From Allopontixanthobacter sp041552775 (GTDB lineage Bacteria; Pseudomonadota; Alphaproteobacteria; Sphingomonadales; Sphingomonadaceae), in NCBI GenBank assembly GCA_041552775.1, contig JBFEKH010000037.1, positions 1 to 18,519 on the forward strand: a stretch of DNA of 18,519 nucleotides. The letters are read 5' to 3'. Below, one piece after another: positions 1 to 6,792 of the stretch (positions are counted from its first letter, which is position 1; every line of letters begins with the position of its first letter). The translations under genes and the position numbers were made by a program. Under the pieces are notes generated by a model. The model searched no databases. It was given only the letters and a program-made list of their open reading frames with translations, and was not told the origin of the DNA.

Positions 1-341
1 ACTCGCCACGCCTCGAAACTGTCACCTTGCTTACGAAATACGATGCTGTATCCAAAGGCGGTGGCTTGGTCTCCGTCCAGTTCGATGACGTGCGGCGAAA
101 GCACATGCGCGCAGCCTTCGCGCATTAGCTGCTGGTGTGTCTGTCCCTCGATAAGGGCAGCGATTTCGCTGTGGCCGTTCGCAGTGCCGAACCCGTTGAC
201 ACTGTAGGTACCATCTTCAACCCATAGGTTTGAAACGCCAGTTGCATCTCCGCTATCGGCCAATGGTCCATAGGTCGCGATCAGCATTTCGATAGAGGCG
301 CGATCTTCCAACGCCAGCAGTCGAGCATCCAGTTCAGCCAT
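1..341 (-). CDS. SnoaL-like (NTF2-fold) protein, partial, C-terminus beyond window
   Basis: Reading leftwards from an ATG at 339-341 the frame stays open to the window edge, giving about 113 residues that begin MAELDARLLALEDRASIEML. The pattern of an N-terminal helix, then a YGPLADSGD segment, then WVEDGTYSVNG is typical of SnoaL-like proteins of the NTF2/ketosteroid isomerase fold, which usually run 130-160 residues, so only a short C-terminal part should be missing. The start overlaps the stop of the upstream flavoprotein gene by 8 nt, so it is the seventh gene of the minus-strand hsaA operon and probably translationally coupled. Fold members can be isomerases, hydratases or non-catalytic partners. 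No catalytic residue can be assigned here. A steroid-related isomerase or hydratase role is inference from context only. Confidence 0.8.
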   Translation of the reverse strand, partial: MAELDARLLALEDRASIEMLIATYGPLADSGDATGVSNLWVEDGTYSVNGFGTANGHSEIAALIEGQTHQQLMREGCAHVLSPHVIELDGDQATAFGYSIVFRKQGDSFEAWR

Positions 342-1794
342 GTGCGGCAGCGGCTCCGGCGCGCCGACCGAAATAGGTGCAATCTGCAAGGCTCAGGCCG
401 GAGGAATATCCGTGCCCCCACGCGGGCAGCCCGTGCGTGCAACGTCCCGCGGCAAACAGGCCGGGTACGGGCTCATCGTTAAGGCCCAGGACCTCGCCGT
501 TAGTTGATGTATGCAGGCCGCCCAATGTGAAGAAGCTGAAATAGCTCGTCTCGAAATTCAGCTCGAGCGCAACGAATGGCCCTTTGTCGAGCGGAACCAG
601 GATCGGTCCACGCTTATCCCAAAGCGGGTCGCGGCCGTCGCGCGCATGCTGGTTGTAGAACCGCATCGTCGCCGAAAGCGTTCCTGCGGGCATCTCCAGC
701 TCTGTCTCCACTTCCTCCCAGCTATCACCAGTTGCAACAATGTCGGTGCGGGCGAATTCGGCAGGCTCAGAGAAATGTGCGCTGTCGAGGAGCAGATAGA
801 CCTTACCACCCGGCTGATCGATACAGGCGCGCGATACGCGCCCGTGATAGCAATCCTCATTTATGAAACGCTGGCCGCGAATATTTACGAACACTCCGTG
901 CGCTTGCGCTGCGGGCATGGTCCACGGGCAAGTGGTGAAAAACTGGTCCATGTGGATCGCATCTCCGCCCGCGCCAACACCCAGGTGAATGCCGCTACCG
1001 TCATCCTTGTCACCGATGGGATCGTTGATGATGAAGGTCTGGGGGCAATGTTTGCGGCGCATGTCTTCATTCATCACGAAGCCGCCTGTCGCCAGAACCA
1101 CGCCATTTTGCGCACGGTAGAAGCGGGGTTCGCCGTCGATCTTGAAAACGGCGCCGACAATCCGCTCGCCGTCCGTGATCAGCGCCATGGCGCGGGCATC
1201 CGTCACGACCTCAACACCAAGGCCGCGGGCGCGTGCCTCCAGAATATCCACCAGCGGGCGGCCGCCACCCCATCCCATATGCTGGATCACATGACCGCGC
1301 GGCGCGGGCTTGGCTTTGTCGCAAAAGGGTGCAGCCGCTTCGCTACCCGACCAGATCAAGGTGGAATCGTCCGCCGGTTCGATCACTTTGCCGGGCAGAT
1401 AATTGCCGCGATAGGGCACGCCTTGCGCTTTCAACCAGGCATAATGTCCCAGCGCTTCTTCGGCATAGAGATCGCATTTTTCATCATCGACGCAGGGACC
1501 GCCTGCCATTTTCAGGTAAGCTGCGAAATCCCCGGTGGTATCGGTGAAACCGGCTGCGATCTGCGCATCGGTTCCGCCATTGCCGCCAATATAGATCTCG
1601 CCGCCGGACAGGCCTGAGGCGCCGCCGCTGCCCGAATTGCGTTCGAACAGCATCACATCCGCGCCCGCATCGGCGGCTTCGATTGCCGCGCAGGCGCCCG
1701 CAGCGCCAAAGCCGATTACGATAACATCGGTCTCGCCATGCCAGTTCTCGACCGCATCGGCCGGGAAGGGGCGATGAAGCGAGATTTCAGCCAT
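334..1794 (-). CDS. FAD-dependent 3-ketosteroid dehydrogenase, delta4-(5alpha)-KSTD type
   Basis: This 486-residue flavoprotein belongs to the FAD_binding_2 family (fumarate reductase / 3-ketosteroid dehydrogenase). The dinucleotide-binding GFGAAG is at residues 28-33, with an acidic ribose-binding E51, a GGASGLSGGEIY segment at 58-68, and a C-terminal FAD-capping region LFAAGRC...HGYSSGLSLADC at about 447-472. As I recall it, the Rhodococcus jostii delta4-(5alpha)-dehydrogenase structure uses Tyr319, Tyr466 and Ser468. Here Y316, Y463 and S465 occur with the same spacing and a constant offset of three. The delta1-dehydrogenase signature Tyr-x-x-x-Gly is not met, since L467 stands at the Gly position. 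The likely reaction is introduction of the C4-C5 double bond into a saturated 3-ketosteroid. The 5alpha versus 5beta preference cannot be read. It overlaps hsaF by 8 nt upstream and the SnoaL gene by 8 nt downstream. An alternative role is dehydrogenation of another 3-keto intermediate. Confidence 0.78.
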   Translation of the reverse strand: MAEISLHRPFPADAVENWHGETDVIVIGFGAAGACAAIEAADAGADVMLFERNSGSGGASGLSGGEIYIGGNGGTDAQIAAGFTDTTGDFAAYLKMAGGPCVDDEKCDLYAEEALGHYAWLKAQGVPYRGNYLPGKVIEPADDSTLIWSGSEAAAPFCDKAKPAPRGHVIQHMGWGGGRPLVDILEARARGLGVEVVTDARAMALITDGERIVGAVFKIDGEPRFYRAQNGVVLATGGFVMNEDMRRKHCPQTFIINDPIGDKDDGSGIHLGVGAGGDAIHMDQFFTTCPWTMPAAQAHGVFVNIRGQRFINEDCYHGRVSRACIDQPGGKVYLLLDSAHFSEPAEFARTDIVATGDSWEEVETELEMPAGTLSATMRFYNQHARDGRDPLWDKRGPILVPLDKGPFVALELNFETSYFSFFTLGGLHTSTNGEVLGLNDEPVPGLFAAGRCTHGLPAWGHGYSSGLSLADCTYFGRRAGAAAAHG

Positions 1795-2839
1795 TTGCGA
1801 CTTGTTGTCCCTTGGCTTTGAGAAGATCGAGAGCGACGTCGACGATCATGTCTTCTTGTCCGCCAACCATCTTGCGCGCACCAAGCTCCACGAGGATTTC
1901 TCTTGTGTCGAGGCCGTAATCTTCGGCAGCTTTTTCGGCATGGCGCAGGAAGCTGGAGTAAACTCCGGCATAACCCAGCGCGAGTGTTTCACGGTCAACG
2001 CGCACTGGGCGGTCTTGGAGCGGCCGCACCAGATCTTCGGCTGCATCCATCAGCGCCATGACATCACAGCCGTGGTTCCACCCTTTTCGGTCCGCTGCTG
2101 CAATGAAGACTTCGAGCGGTGCATTGCCAGCACCCGCGCCCATTCCGGCAAGGCTGGCGTCAATTCGAACCGCGCCTTCTTGAGCCGCGACGATCGAGTT
2201 TGCGACGCCAAGAGCAAGATTGTGATGAGCGTGCATTCCGCGCTGTGTTTCCGGCTTCAGCACCTTGTCATAAGCGCGAAGCCGCTCACGGACGCCGTCC
2301 ATGTCAAGCGCGCCGCCGCTGTCCGTGACATAGACGCAGTGTGCCCCGTAGCTTTCCATCAACAGTGCTTGCTGCGCCAGATCATCAGCATTGATCATGT
2401 GGCTCATCATCAGGAAGCCGGACACGTCCATGCCCAGATCACGGGCAATGCCGATGTGCTGTTTGGAAACGTCAGCTTCGGTGCAATGCGTCGCTACGCG
2501 TACCGAACGGACGCCCAAATCGTAAGCGCGTTTCAGTTCTTCGACGGTGCCTAGGCCGGGGAGGATAAGTGTCGTGAGGACGCTCTTTGTCAAAACTTCT
2601 GCCACGGCTTCGAGCCATTCCCAGTCCGTGTGAGCGCCGAAACCGTAATTGAAGCTGGTGCCGGATAATCCGTCACCGTGCGCCACTTCGATTGCGTCCA
2701 CGCCAGCCTTGTCGAGTGCAGCAGCAATATCGCGCACATGGTCGAGGCCGTACATGTGCCGGATGGCGTGCATCCCGTCGCGCAGGGTGACATCCTGGAT
2801 GTAGATCTTGTCGCCAGCTTCGACGTCGAACCCGCTCAT
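1787..2839 (-). CDS. hsaF: 4-hydroxy-2-oxovalerate/4-hydroxy-2-oxohexanoate aldolase (HsaF/BphI/DmpG family)
   Basis: This 350-residue class II (divalent metal) pyruvate aldolase cleaves 4-hydroxy-2-oxoacids to pyruvate plus an aldehyde. In steroid catabolism the substrate is 4-hydroxy-2-oxohexanoate and the aldehyde is propanal. The family signature QDVTLRDGMHA at residues 15-25 supplies the catalytic R20, metal ligand D21 and catalytic H24. HAHHN at 203-207 supplies the metal-binding H203 and H205. Its ATG shares a 4-nt ATGA overlap with the end of hsaG. This is the classical arrangement, because the two proteins form a channelling complex that passes the aldehyde directly to the dehydrogenase. 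Length is normal for the family (about 340-350). Confidence 0.96.
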   Translation of the reverse strand: MSGFDVEAGDKIYIQDVTLRDGMHAIRHMYGLDHVRDIAAALDKAGVDAIEVAHGDGLSGTSFNYGFGAHTDWEWLEAVAEVLTKSVLTTLILPGLGTVEELKRAYDLGVRSVRVATHCTEADVSKQHIGIARDLGMDVSGFLMMSHMINADDLAQQALLMESYGAHCVYVTDSGGALDMDGVRERLRAYDKVLKPETQRGMHAHHNLALGVANSIVAAQEGAVRIDASLAGMGAGAGNAPLEVFIAAADRKGWNHGCDVMALMDAAEDLVRPLQDRPVRVDRETLALGYAGVYSSFLRHAEKAAEDYGLDTREILVELGARKMVGGQEDMIVDVALDLLKAKGQQVANG

Positions 2840-3771
2840 GCTGCCATCCTCCGCTTGGCGAGCAATTCGCCGGTAGCTTTGGCAGCGGCCGTCATGATGT
2901 CGAGGTTGCCGGAGTATGATGGCAAATAATCGCCTGCCCCTTCAACTTCGAGAAAGACGCTGGTCTTGATGCCCGTAAATTCTCCCAGCCCGGGGATCTT
3001 GAGCTTGTTGTTATCACCAAACCGCTCGAACTGGACTTCCTGCTTTAGCCGGTATCCCGGGACATATTCCTGGACGCGCGCCACCATGGCTTGGACGGAG
3101 GCGCGGATCGCCGCTTCATCGCCGCCTTCGGACAGGGTGAATACCGTATCCCGCATGATCATGGGCGGTTCGGCAGGGTTCAGGATAATGATCGCTTTGC
3201 CTTTGGCCGCGCCGCCAACCTTCTCGATTGCGCGTGCGGTTGTGCGAGTGAATTCATCGATATTGGCGCGGGTGCCAGGACCAGCCGAGCGGGAGGAAAC
3301 TGACGCGACAATCTCGGCATAATGCACCTTGGCAACCATGCTGACTGCAGCAACCATCGGTATGGTGGCCTGTCCGCCGCAGGTAACCATATTGACATTT
3401 GGTGCGTCGAGATTGGCTTGCATATTCACTGTCGGGACTGTGAATGGACCGATCGCGGCAGGGGTCAGATCGACCACTTGGATGCCGTCAGCGCGCAGCG
3501 CCTCATCGTGGATCTTATGTGCGTAAGCGCTGGTCGCATCGAAAGCGATGCCGATATCCTTGTAGCAGGCGAGCTTCTTCAGCCCGTCGATACCTTCGTG
3601 CGTTGTGGCGATACCGCGTTCGCGTGCCATCGCCAGACCTTCGCTGGCTTCGTCGATGCCAACCACCGCGACGAGTTCCATATTTTGCGGATATTTGATC
3701 ATCTTGATCATGAGATCGGTGCCGATATTGCCCGATCCGATAATAACCGCTTTTACTGTTTCTTGAGCCAT
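2836..3771 (-). CDS. hsaG: Acetaldehyde/propanal dehydrogenase, CoA-acylating (HsaG/BphJ/DmpF family)
   Basis: This enzyme oxidises the propanal released by HsaF to propionyl-CoA with NAD+ and CoA. It is 311 residues from the chosen start MAQETVKAVIIGSGNIG. The Rossmann motif GSGNIG is at 12-17 and the catalytic cysteine is C131 in VTCGGQATIP. An in-frame ATG 36 nt upstream (3805-3807) would add 12 residues unlike the family and overlap hsaE. I prefer 3771 because the protein then begins directly before its first beta strand and a GAGG ribosome site lies 12 nt upstream. hsaE ends 14 nt before it, and hsaF follows with a 4-nt overlap. The pair HsaG-HsaF is expected to form a heterotetramer. 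Confidence 0.96.
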   Translation of the reverse strand: MAQETVKAVIIGSGNIGTDLMIKMIKYPQNMELVAVVGIDEASEGLAMARERGIATTHEGIDGLKKLACYKDIGIAFDATSAYAHKIHDEALRADGIQVVDLTPAAIGPFTVPTVNMQANLDAPNVNMVTCGGQATIPMVAAVSMVAKVHYAEIVASVSSRSAGPGTRANIDEFTRTTARAIEKVGGAAKGKAIIILNPAEPPMIMRDTVFTLSEGGDEAAIRASVQAMVARVQEYVPGYRLKQEVQFERFGDNNKLKIPGLGEFTGIKTSVFLEVEGAGDYLPSYSGNLDIMTAAAKATGELLAKRRMAA

Positions 3772-3785
3772 GTGGGAAGAATTCC

Positions 3786-4562
3786 TCAGACAAAGCGTGC
3801 GGTGCAACCACCCACGCCGTGAAGTTCCATTTCGAAAATATCGCCGATAACGGCTGGTTCGAGCGGAACCAGAGAGCCGCTAAGAATGATGTCGCCGGCA
3901 TCAAGGGTCACACCATGCTGGCCAAGAGTGTTGGCGAGCCACGCGACAGCCTGTGCCGGATTACCTTGGACGGCAGAGCCCAAGCCTTCCGACAGAGGTT
4001 TGCCGTTCTTGGTAACAGTGACCTTGAGCGAAGCCAGATCATGGTCACGCGGATTGGCGCGCGCTTCACCGACTACAAATACACCGCATGATGCGTTATC
4101 CGCTACCGTATCGGCAATGCTAATTTTCCACTCATCGATCCGGCTGTCGACGATTTCAAAGCAGGGCGCTATTGCTTCTGTCGCTTCGATAACTTGCTTT
4201 GCGGTCACGCCCGGACCCGTCAGGCTATCGCGCAAGATGAATGCGATCTCCGCTTCGGCACGCGGCTGGATCAGCTTTTTCGCGTCGAAGTCGATATCCC
4301 CGTCAATGTGCATCCAGTCGGTTAGAAACCCGAAATCTGGTTGATGGACGCCGAGCATATCCTGCACCGCCTTTGAGGTAACGCCGATCTTCTTACCGAC
4401 GACACGCTCACCCTCTGCAATGCGATGCGCAAGGAAGGCGAGGCTGATGGCGTAGGCATCTTCGACGGTCAGCGTCGGATCAGTCTCGATCAATGGCGCG
4501 AGTGTCCGGCGTTCGCGCAATGCTGTGAACAGCTGCGCCCCATATTGCTCAGCGTTGGACAT
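3786..4562 (-). CDS. hsaE: 2-hydroxyhexa-2,4-dienoate hydratase (HsaE/MhpD/BphH family)
   Basis: This 258-residue hydratase of the fumarylacetoacetase-like MhpD family adds water to 2-hydroxyhexa-2,4-dienoate, the C6 fragment released by HsaD, to give 4-hydroxy-2-oxohexanoate for HsaF. Metal ligands recalled for E. coli MhpD (Glu106, Glu108, Glu139) correspond to E103, E105 and E136 here, in PRAEAEIAF and FEIVDSRI, with a constant offset of three. GKKIGVTS at 56-63 is also family-typical. I chose the ATG at 4560-4562 (MSNAEQYGAQ). The longer frame from 4628 adds 22 residues unlike the family and would overlap hsaD by 80 nt. The chosen start still lies 14 nt inside hsaD and lacks a clear Shine-Dalgarno sequence, so translation probably depends on coupling. 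Confidence 0.95.
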   Translation of the reverse strand: MSNAEQYGAQLFTALRERRTLAPLIETDPTLTVEDAYAISLAFLAHRIAEGERVVGKKIGVTSKAVQDMLGVHQPDFGFLTDWMHIDGDIDFDAKKLIQPRAEAEIAFILRDSLTGPGVTAKQVIEATEAIAPCFEIVDSRIDEWKISIADTVADNASCGVFVVGEARANPRDHDLASLKVTVTKNGKPLSEGLGSAVQGNPAQAVAWLANTLGQHGVTLDAGDIILSGSLVPLEPAVIGDIFEMELHGVGGCTARFV

Positions 4563-5379
4563 CGAGAAACGCCAAAACGTGAGAATTGAATTCGGCGGCA
4601 CGTTCGACCTGAACCCAATGTCCCACATTGTTGAAGCTCATGCAGCGTGCATCGCAATCTGCATTAAGAAAGTGCTGAATGCCGGTGACCGGGCAAAATT
4701 CATCGTCGCGGCCCCACAGAACCAGCATGGGATGATCCAATTCGCCAATACGCGGCGCGAGATTGGGGGTTTTCATCCTTGCCAGCACGTCTTTCGGCTG
4801 GGTTTGGGCAACGGCAAAACGCGCCGCCACCAGTTCTTCAGTGATGTTGTCGGCAAAACTGGGATGAACCAGATTACGTATCAGATTGCGTTGCTCGTCA
4901 ATGTTGAAGTCCGATGATCCGAAGCCCGATTTCATCTTCGCGATGCCGGGCATCTTGAAATACTCTAGCTGGTCTTCGATGCATCCCGGGGCCATCAATA
5001 CCAGTGAACTCACAAATTCTGGATGATCGAGCGCAATCTGCATTGCGATACCGCCGCCGAGAGAATTGCCGATCAACGCAGCTTTGGTAACGCCATGCGT
5101 TTTCAGCGCCGCGACGAGGGTGCTGGTGAACAGATCGAGAGTATAATCAATGCCTTCCGGCTTCGACGATTTCCCGTATCCAATCAGATCGGGCAACAGA
5201 ACACGATAGCCAGCATCAACGAATTGCGCATGATTGTCGCGAAAGTTTGATGCCCCCGATGCACCGGGACCGCTGCCATGGAGGAACACGACTATTGGCG
5301 CATCCGCTTGACCCACCTCGGCGATGTTGATTTCATATCCGCCAACTGAATGGCGCACTTCTTTCAGGTTCTCTGCCAT
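4549..5379 (-). CDS. hsaD: Meta-cleavage product hydrolase, alpha/beta hydrolase (HsaD/TesD/BphD family)
   Basis: This 276-residue carbon-carbon hydrolase splits 4,5-9,10-diseco-3-hydroxy-5,9,17-trioxoandrosta-1(10),2-diene-4-oate (4,9-DSHA) to HIP/DOHNAA and 2-hydroxyhexa-2,4-dienoate. The oxyanion segment HGSGPGASG is at 34-42, the nucleophile S106 is in GNSLGG, the acid is D225 in WGRDDEF, and the base H254 is in NVGHW. All are as in BphD/HsaD. The start MAENLKEV (ATG 5377-5379) is preceded by a GAGGA ribosome site at good spacing. An upstream in-frame ATG at 5466 would run 80 nt into hsaA and adds a non-homologous, low-complexity lead. Only 7 nt separate it from hsaA. The neighbouring HsaA and HsaE genes support the steroid substrate over biphenyl. 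Confidence 0.94.
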   Translation of the reverse strand: MAENLKEVRHSVGGYEINIAEVGQADAPIVVFLHGSGPGASGASNFRDNHAQFVDAGYRVLLPDLIGYGKSSKPEGIDYTLDLFTSTLVAALKTHGVTKAALIGNSLGGGIAMQIALDHPEFVSSLVLMAPGCIEDQLEYFKMPGIAKMKSGFGSSDFNIDEQRNLIRNLVHPSFADNITEELVAARFAVAQTQPKDVLARMKTPNLAPRIGELDHPMLVLWGRDDEFCPVTGIQHFLNADCDARCMSFNNVGHWVQVERAAEFNSHVLAFLDVQR

Positions 5380-5386
5380 TTCGTCC

Positions 5387-6601
5387 TCAAAGGAAAGTGA
5401 AGACGGGGGCTTGGTTGAGCATTGTTCCGACCACGTCCTTGGTCCGGTTGTTCGGATCGTTCGCAACGTGAGCGCGCGCCGCCTTGATGTCGAGCCAAGG
5501 CTGGATGATGTCGCTGGTCATGTAGATGGCGCGACCGCCAAGCAGTTCGACCATGTCATCCACCAATGCCGCAAGACGGCGTACAACCGTGGACGATTGG
5601 TATGCATAAAGTGCCCGCTTTTCCATCGGGATTTCATCACCGCGTTCGGCGATTTCGAGCATGTCTTCAAAGGTCTTCTCGAGCGTTAGTTCCATTTCCA
5701 GCGATTGCGCGTGGGCGGCAGAGATCGCTGCCTGAAGCATCGGATCATCTTTCGATGCTTTGCCGGTATTGGTCGAGATCCGGCTTTCCATAATGGCCAT
5801 CGCTGCGTTGATTGCAGCGCGCGCGCCGCCAAATGCCGCCGTACTCACCGACCGCACAAAAACCTGCGCCCAGGGTAGCGAGTAGAGCGGGCCATCATTC
5901 ACTTTCTGACCAGGGTTCTGGCACATAAAGCCTTCAACTGCGCGGTGCGTCCGGTATTCAGGCACGAATGCCCGGTCTACCTTGATACCGTGACTGCCGG
6001 TCCCTTGCAGGCCGAACACATGCCACTCGTCTTCATCGATCACATAATCTTCGCGCGGGAGCAGGAAGGTGCGCATGTCTGGCGGACCACCTTCTTCTTT
6101 CGACGGCACAAGCGCGCCCAGCAAGACCCACCCGCTGTGGACGGAGCCGGTCGAGAAGCCCCAATGTCCCGAAAGATAGAAGCCGCCATCTGTATGTTCG
6201 ACTTTGCCTACTGGCTGATATGTCGAGGATACGAGCATATCAGGCTTGTCGCCCCAGACTTCTTGCTGGGCCTTGTCGTCAAACAACGCCATCTCATAAG
6301 GATGGCAGCCGACGACGCCATACATCCAGCCTGTCGACATGCAGCCTTCCGCGATCAGTTTTTGAACTGCGAAGAAGGTGTTCGGATGCATTTCGTAGCC
6401 ACCATACCGTTTCGGCTGGAGGATACGGAAGAAGCCTGCCTCCTTCATTTCGGCGATTGTTTCTTTGGGTACGTTGCGGCCTGCGATGCACTGTTTCGCA
6501 CGCTGCTTGAGAATGGGGACCATTTGCCGAGCGCGCGTAACCAATTCGTCATGCGTCGGGGTGTCGCCGGCCTGAGCGTGAAGTGTCGCAACGTTAGCCA
6601 T
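5387..6601 (-). CDS. hsaA: 3-HSA hydroxylase oxygenase component, flavin-dependent monooxygenase (HsaA/TesA2 type)
   Basis: This 404-residue protein has the acyl-CoA dehydrogenase fold of two-component group D flavin monooxygenases. It hydroxylates 3-hydroxy-9,10-secoandrosta-1,3,5(10)-triene-9,17-dione (3-HSA) at C4 using reduced flavin supplied by a separate reductase. Family-typical segments are LQPKRYGGYE near 60, SGHWGFSTGS near 145, the GTGSH segment with its FVPEYR follow-on near 205-220, and a C-terminal RAHVANDPNNRTKDV. It has no CoA dehydrogenase-type catalytic Glu segment, and it sits beside hsaD. The start ATG 6599-6601 follows an AGGAG at 8 nt spacing. The upstream ATG at 6652 would lie inside the leader and adds 17 atypical residues. 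It is the first gene of the minus operon. No HsaB reductase is in the window, so the partner must be encoded elsewhere. Confidence 0.92.
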   Translation of the reverse strand: MANVATLHAQAGDTPTHDELVTRARQMVPILKQRAKQCIAGRNVPKETIAEMKEAGFFRILQPKRYGGYEMHPNTFFAVQKLIAEGCMSTGWMYGVVGCHPYEMALFDDKAQQEVWGDKPDMLVSSTYQPVGKVEHTDGGFYLSGHWGFSTGSVHSGWVLLGALVPSKEEGGPPDMRTFLLPREDYVIDEDEWHVFGLQGTGSHGIKVDRAFVPEYRTHRAVEGFMCQNPGQKVNDGPLYSLPWAQVFVRSVSTAAFGGARAAINAAMAIMESRISTNTGKASKDDPMLQAAISAAHAQSLEMELTLEKTFEDMLEIAERGDEIPMEKRALYAYQSSTVVRRLAALVDDMVELLGGRAIYMTSDIIQPWLDIKAARAHVANDPNNRTKDVVGTMLNQAPVFTFL

Positions 6602-6623
6602 GTCATCGTCTCCTGAACTCTCA

Positions 6624-6645
6624 AACCGAATCCAAAACATCGGTT
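6624..6645. repeat. Inverted repeat AACCGA-N10-TCGGTT in hsaA leader
   Basis: Two perfectly complementary 6-nt arms (6624-6629 and 6640-6645) flank a 10-nt A-rich spacer. The element lies between the predicted minus-strand promoter and the hsaA ribosome site, so it could be a regulator half-site pair or a small leader hairpin. The arms are short enough to be chance. Confidence 0.4.
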
Positions 6646-6662
6646 CCTGCAAACTCGTAGAA

Positions 6663-6692
6663 ATTTATGTCAGAAAATACGCAAATCGTCAA
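6663..6692 (-). promoter_or_regulatory. Predicted sigma70-like promoter of the hsaA operon
   Basis: On the minus strand TTGACG (6692-6687) is followed by an 18-nt spacer and ATAAAT (6668-6663). The start site would lie near 6655, giving a leader of about 55 nt to the hsaA ATG. Its -35 shares the CAATTG core with the -35 of the opposite promoter. This is prediction from consensus only. Confidence 0.45.
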
Positions 6693-6721
6693 TTGAAAAG
6701 AGGTTTCCTTTCATATATAGC
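6693..6721 (+). promoter_or_regulatory. Predicted sigma70-like promoter of the SDR-hsaC-ipdAB operon
   Basis: TTGAAA (6693-6698), a 17-nt spacer and TATAGC (6716-6721) fit the sigma70-type consensus. An alternative -10 TATATA (6714-6719) would give a 15-nt spacer. The start site would fall near 6728, inside the palindrome at 6726-6749, leaving a leader of about 65 nt before the TTG start of the SDR. Confidence 0.5.
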
Positions 6722-6725
6722 ATCT

Positions 6726-6749
6726 TTTAACGCACTAGATTGCGCTAAA
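6726..6749. promoter_or_regulatory. Candidate operator: 24-bp imperfect palindrome
   Basis: TTTAACGCA (6726-6734) and TGCGCTAAA (6741-6749) are inverted repeats matching at 8 of 9 positions, around a 6-nt centre CTAGAT. The element sits directly downstream of the predicted -10 and covers the predicted start site of the plus operon. That is the usual place for a repressor of the TetR or GntR kind. It does not match the KstR (AAC/GTT core) or KstR2 (CAAG/CTTG) sites as I remember them, so the regulator is unknown and is not encoded in the window. Confidence 0.5.
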
Positions 6750-6781
6750 CGACAATTGAGTGGTCGATAGGCAGAATGATT

Positions 6782-6787
6782 GGGAGG
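6782..6787 (+). promoter_or_regulatory. Strong ribosome binding site selecting a TTG start
   Basis: GGGAGG lies 5 nt before TTG at 6793-6795. No comparable site precedes the in-frame GTG at 6760, so this site decides the start of the SDR gene. Confidence 0.65.
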
Positions 6788-6792
6788 TTGGC

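Larger units (their letters stand above)
6602..6792. promoter_or_regulatory. Divergent intergenic control region between hsaA and the SDR-hsaC operon
   Basis: This is the only sizeable non-coding stretch in the window and is clearly more A+T-rich than its surroundings between about 6655 and 6760. It must hold promoters for both operons. From left to right I see the hsaA ribosome site, a short inverted repeat (6624-6645), an A+T-rich core with back-to-back -35-like elements sharing CAATTG (6687-6698), a TATATAG block (6714-6720), a 24-bp imperfect palindrome (6726-6749), a second CAATTGA box (6750-6759), and a strong ribosome site for the SDR gene. Confidence 0.85.

Noticed and set aside
334..341. 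Identical 8-nt overlaps ATGGCTGA at two minus-strand junctions (334-341 and 1787-1794)
   Set aside because: Both proteins simply begin Met-Ala-Glu, a common start, and fadA6 begins the same way without any overlap. I see no reason to treat it as a special signal.
511..1617. 368-codon plus-strand frame
   Set aside because: It lies wholly antisense to the flavoprotein gene, whose frame has clear FAD motifs. The composition is atypical and there is no ribosome site.
1802..2554. 250-codon plus-strand frame
   Set aside because: It is antisense to hsaF, which has all aldolase catalytic residues.
6695..6712. Possible GAAAAGAGG/CCTTTC hairpin in the divergent region
   Set aside because: The arms pair imperfectly with a tiny loop and overlap the predicted promoter. 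It is better explained as promoter sequence.
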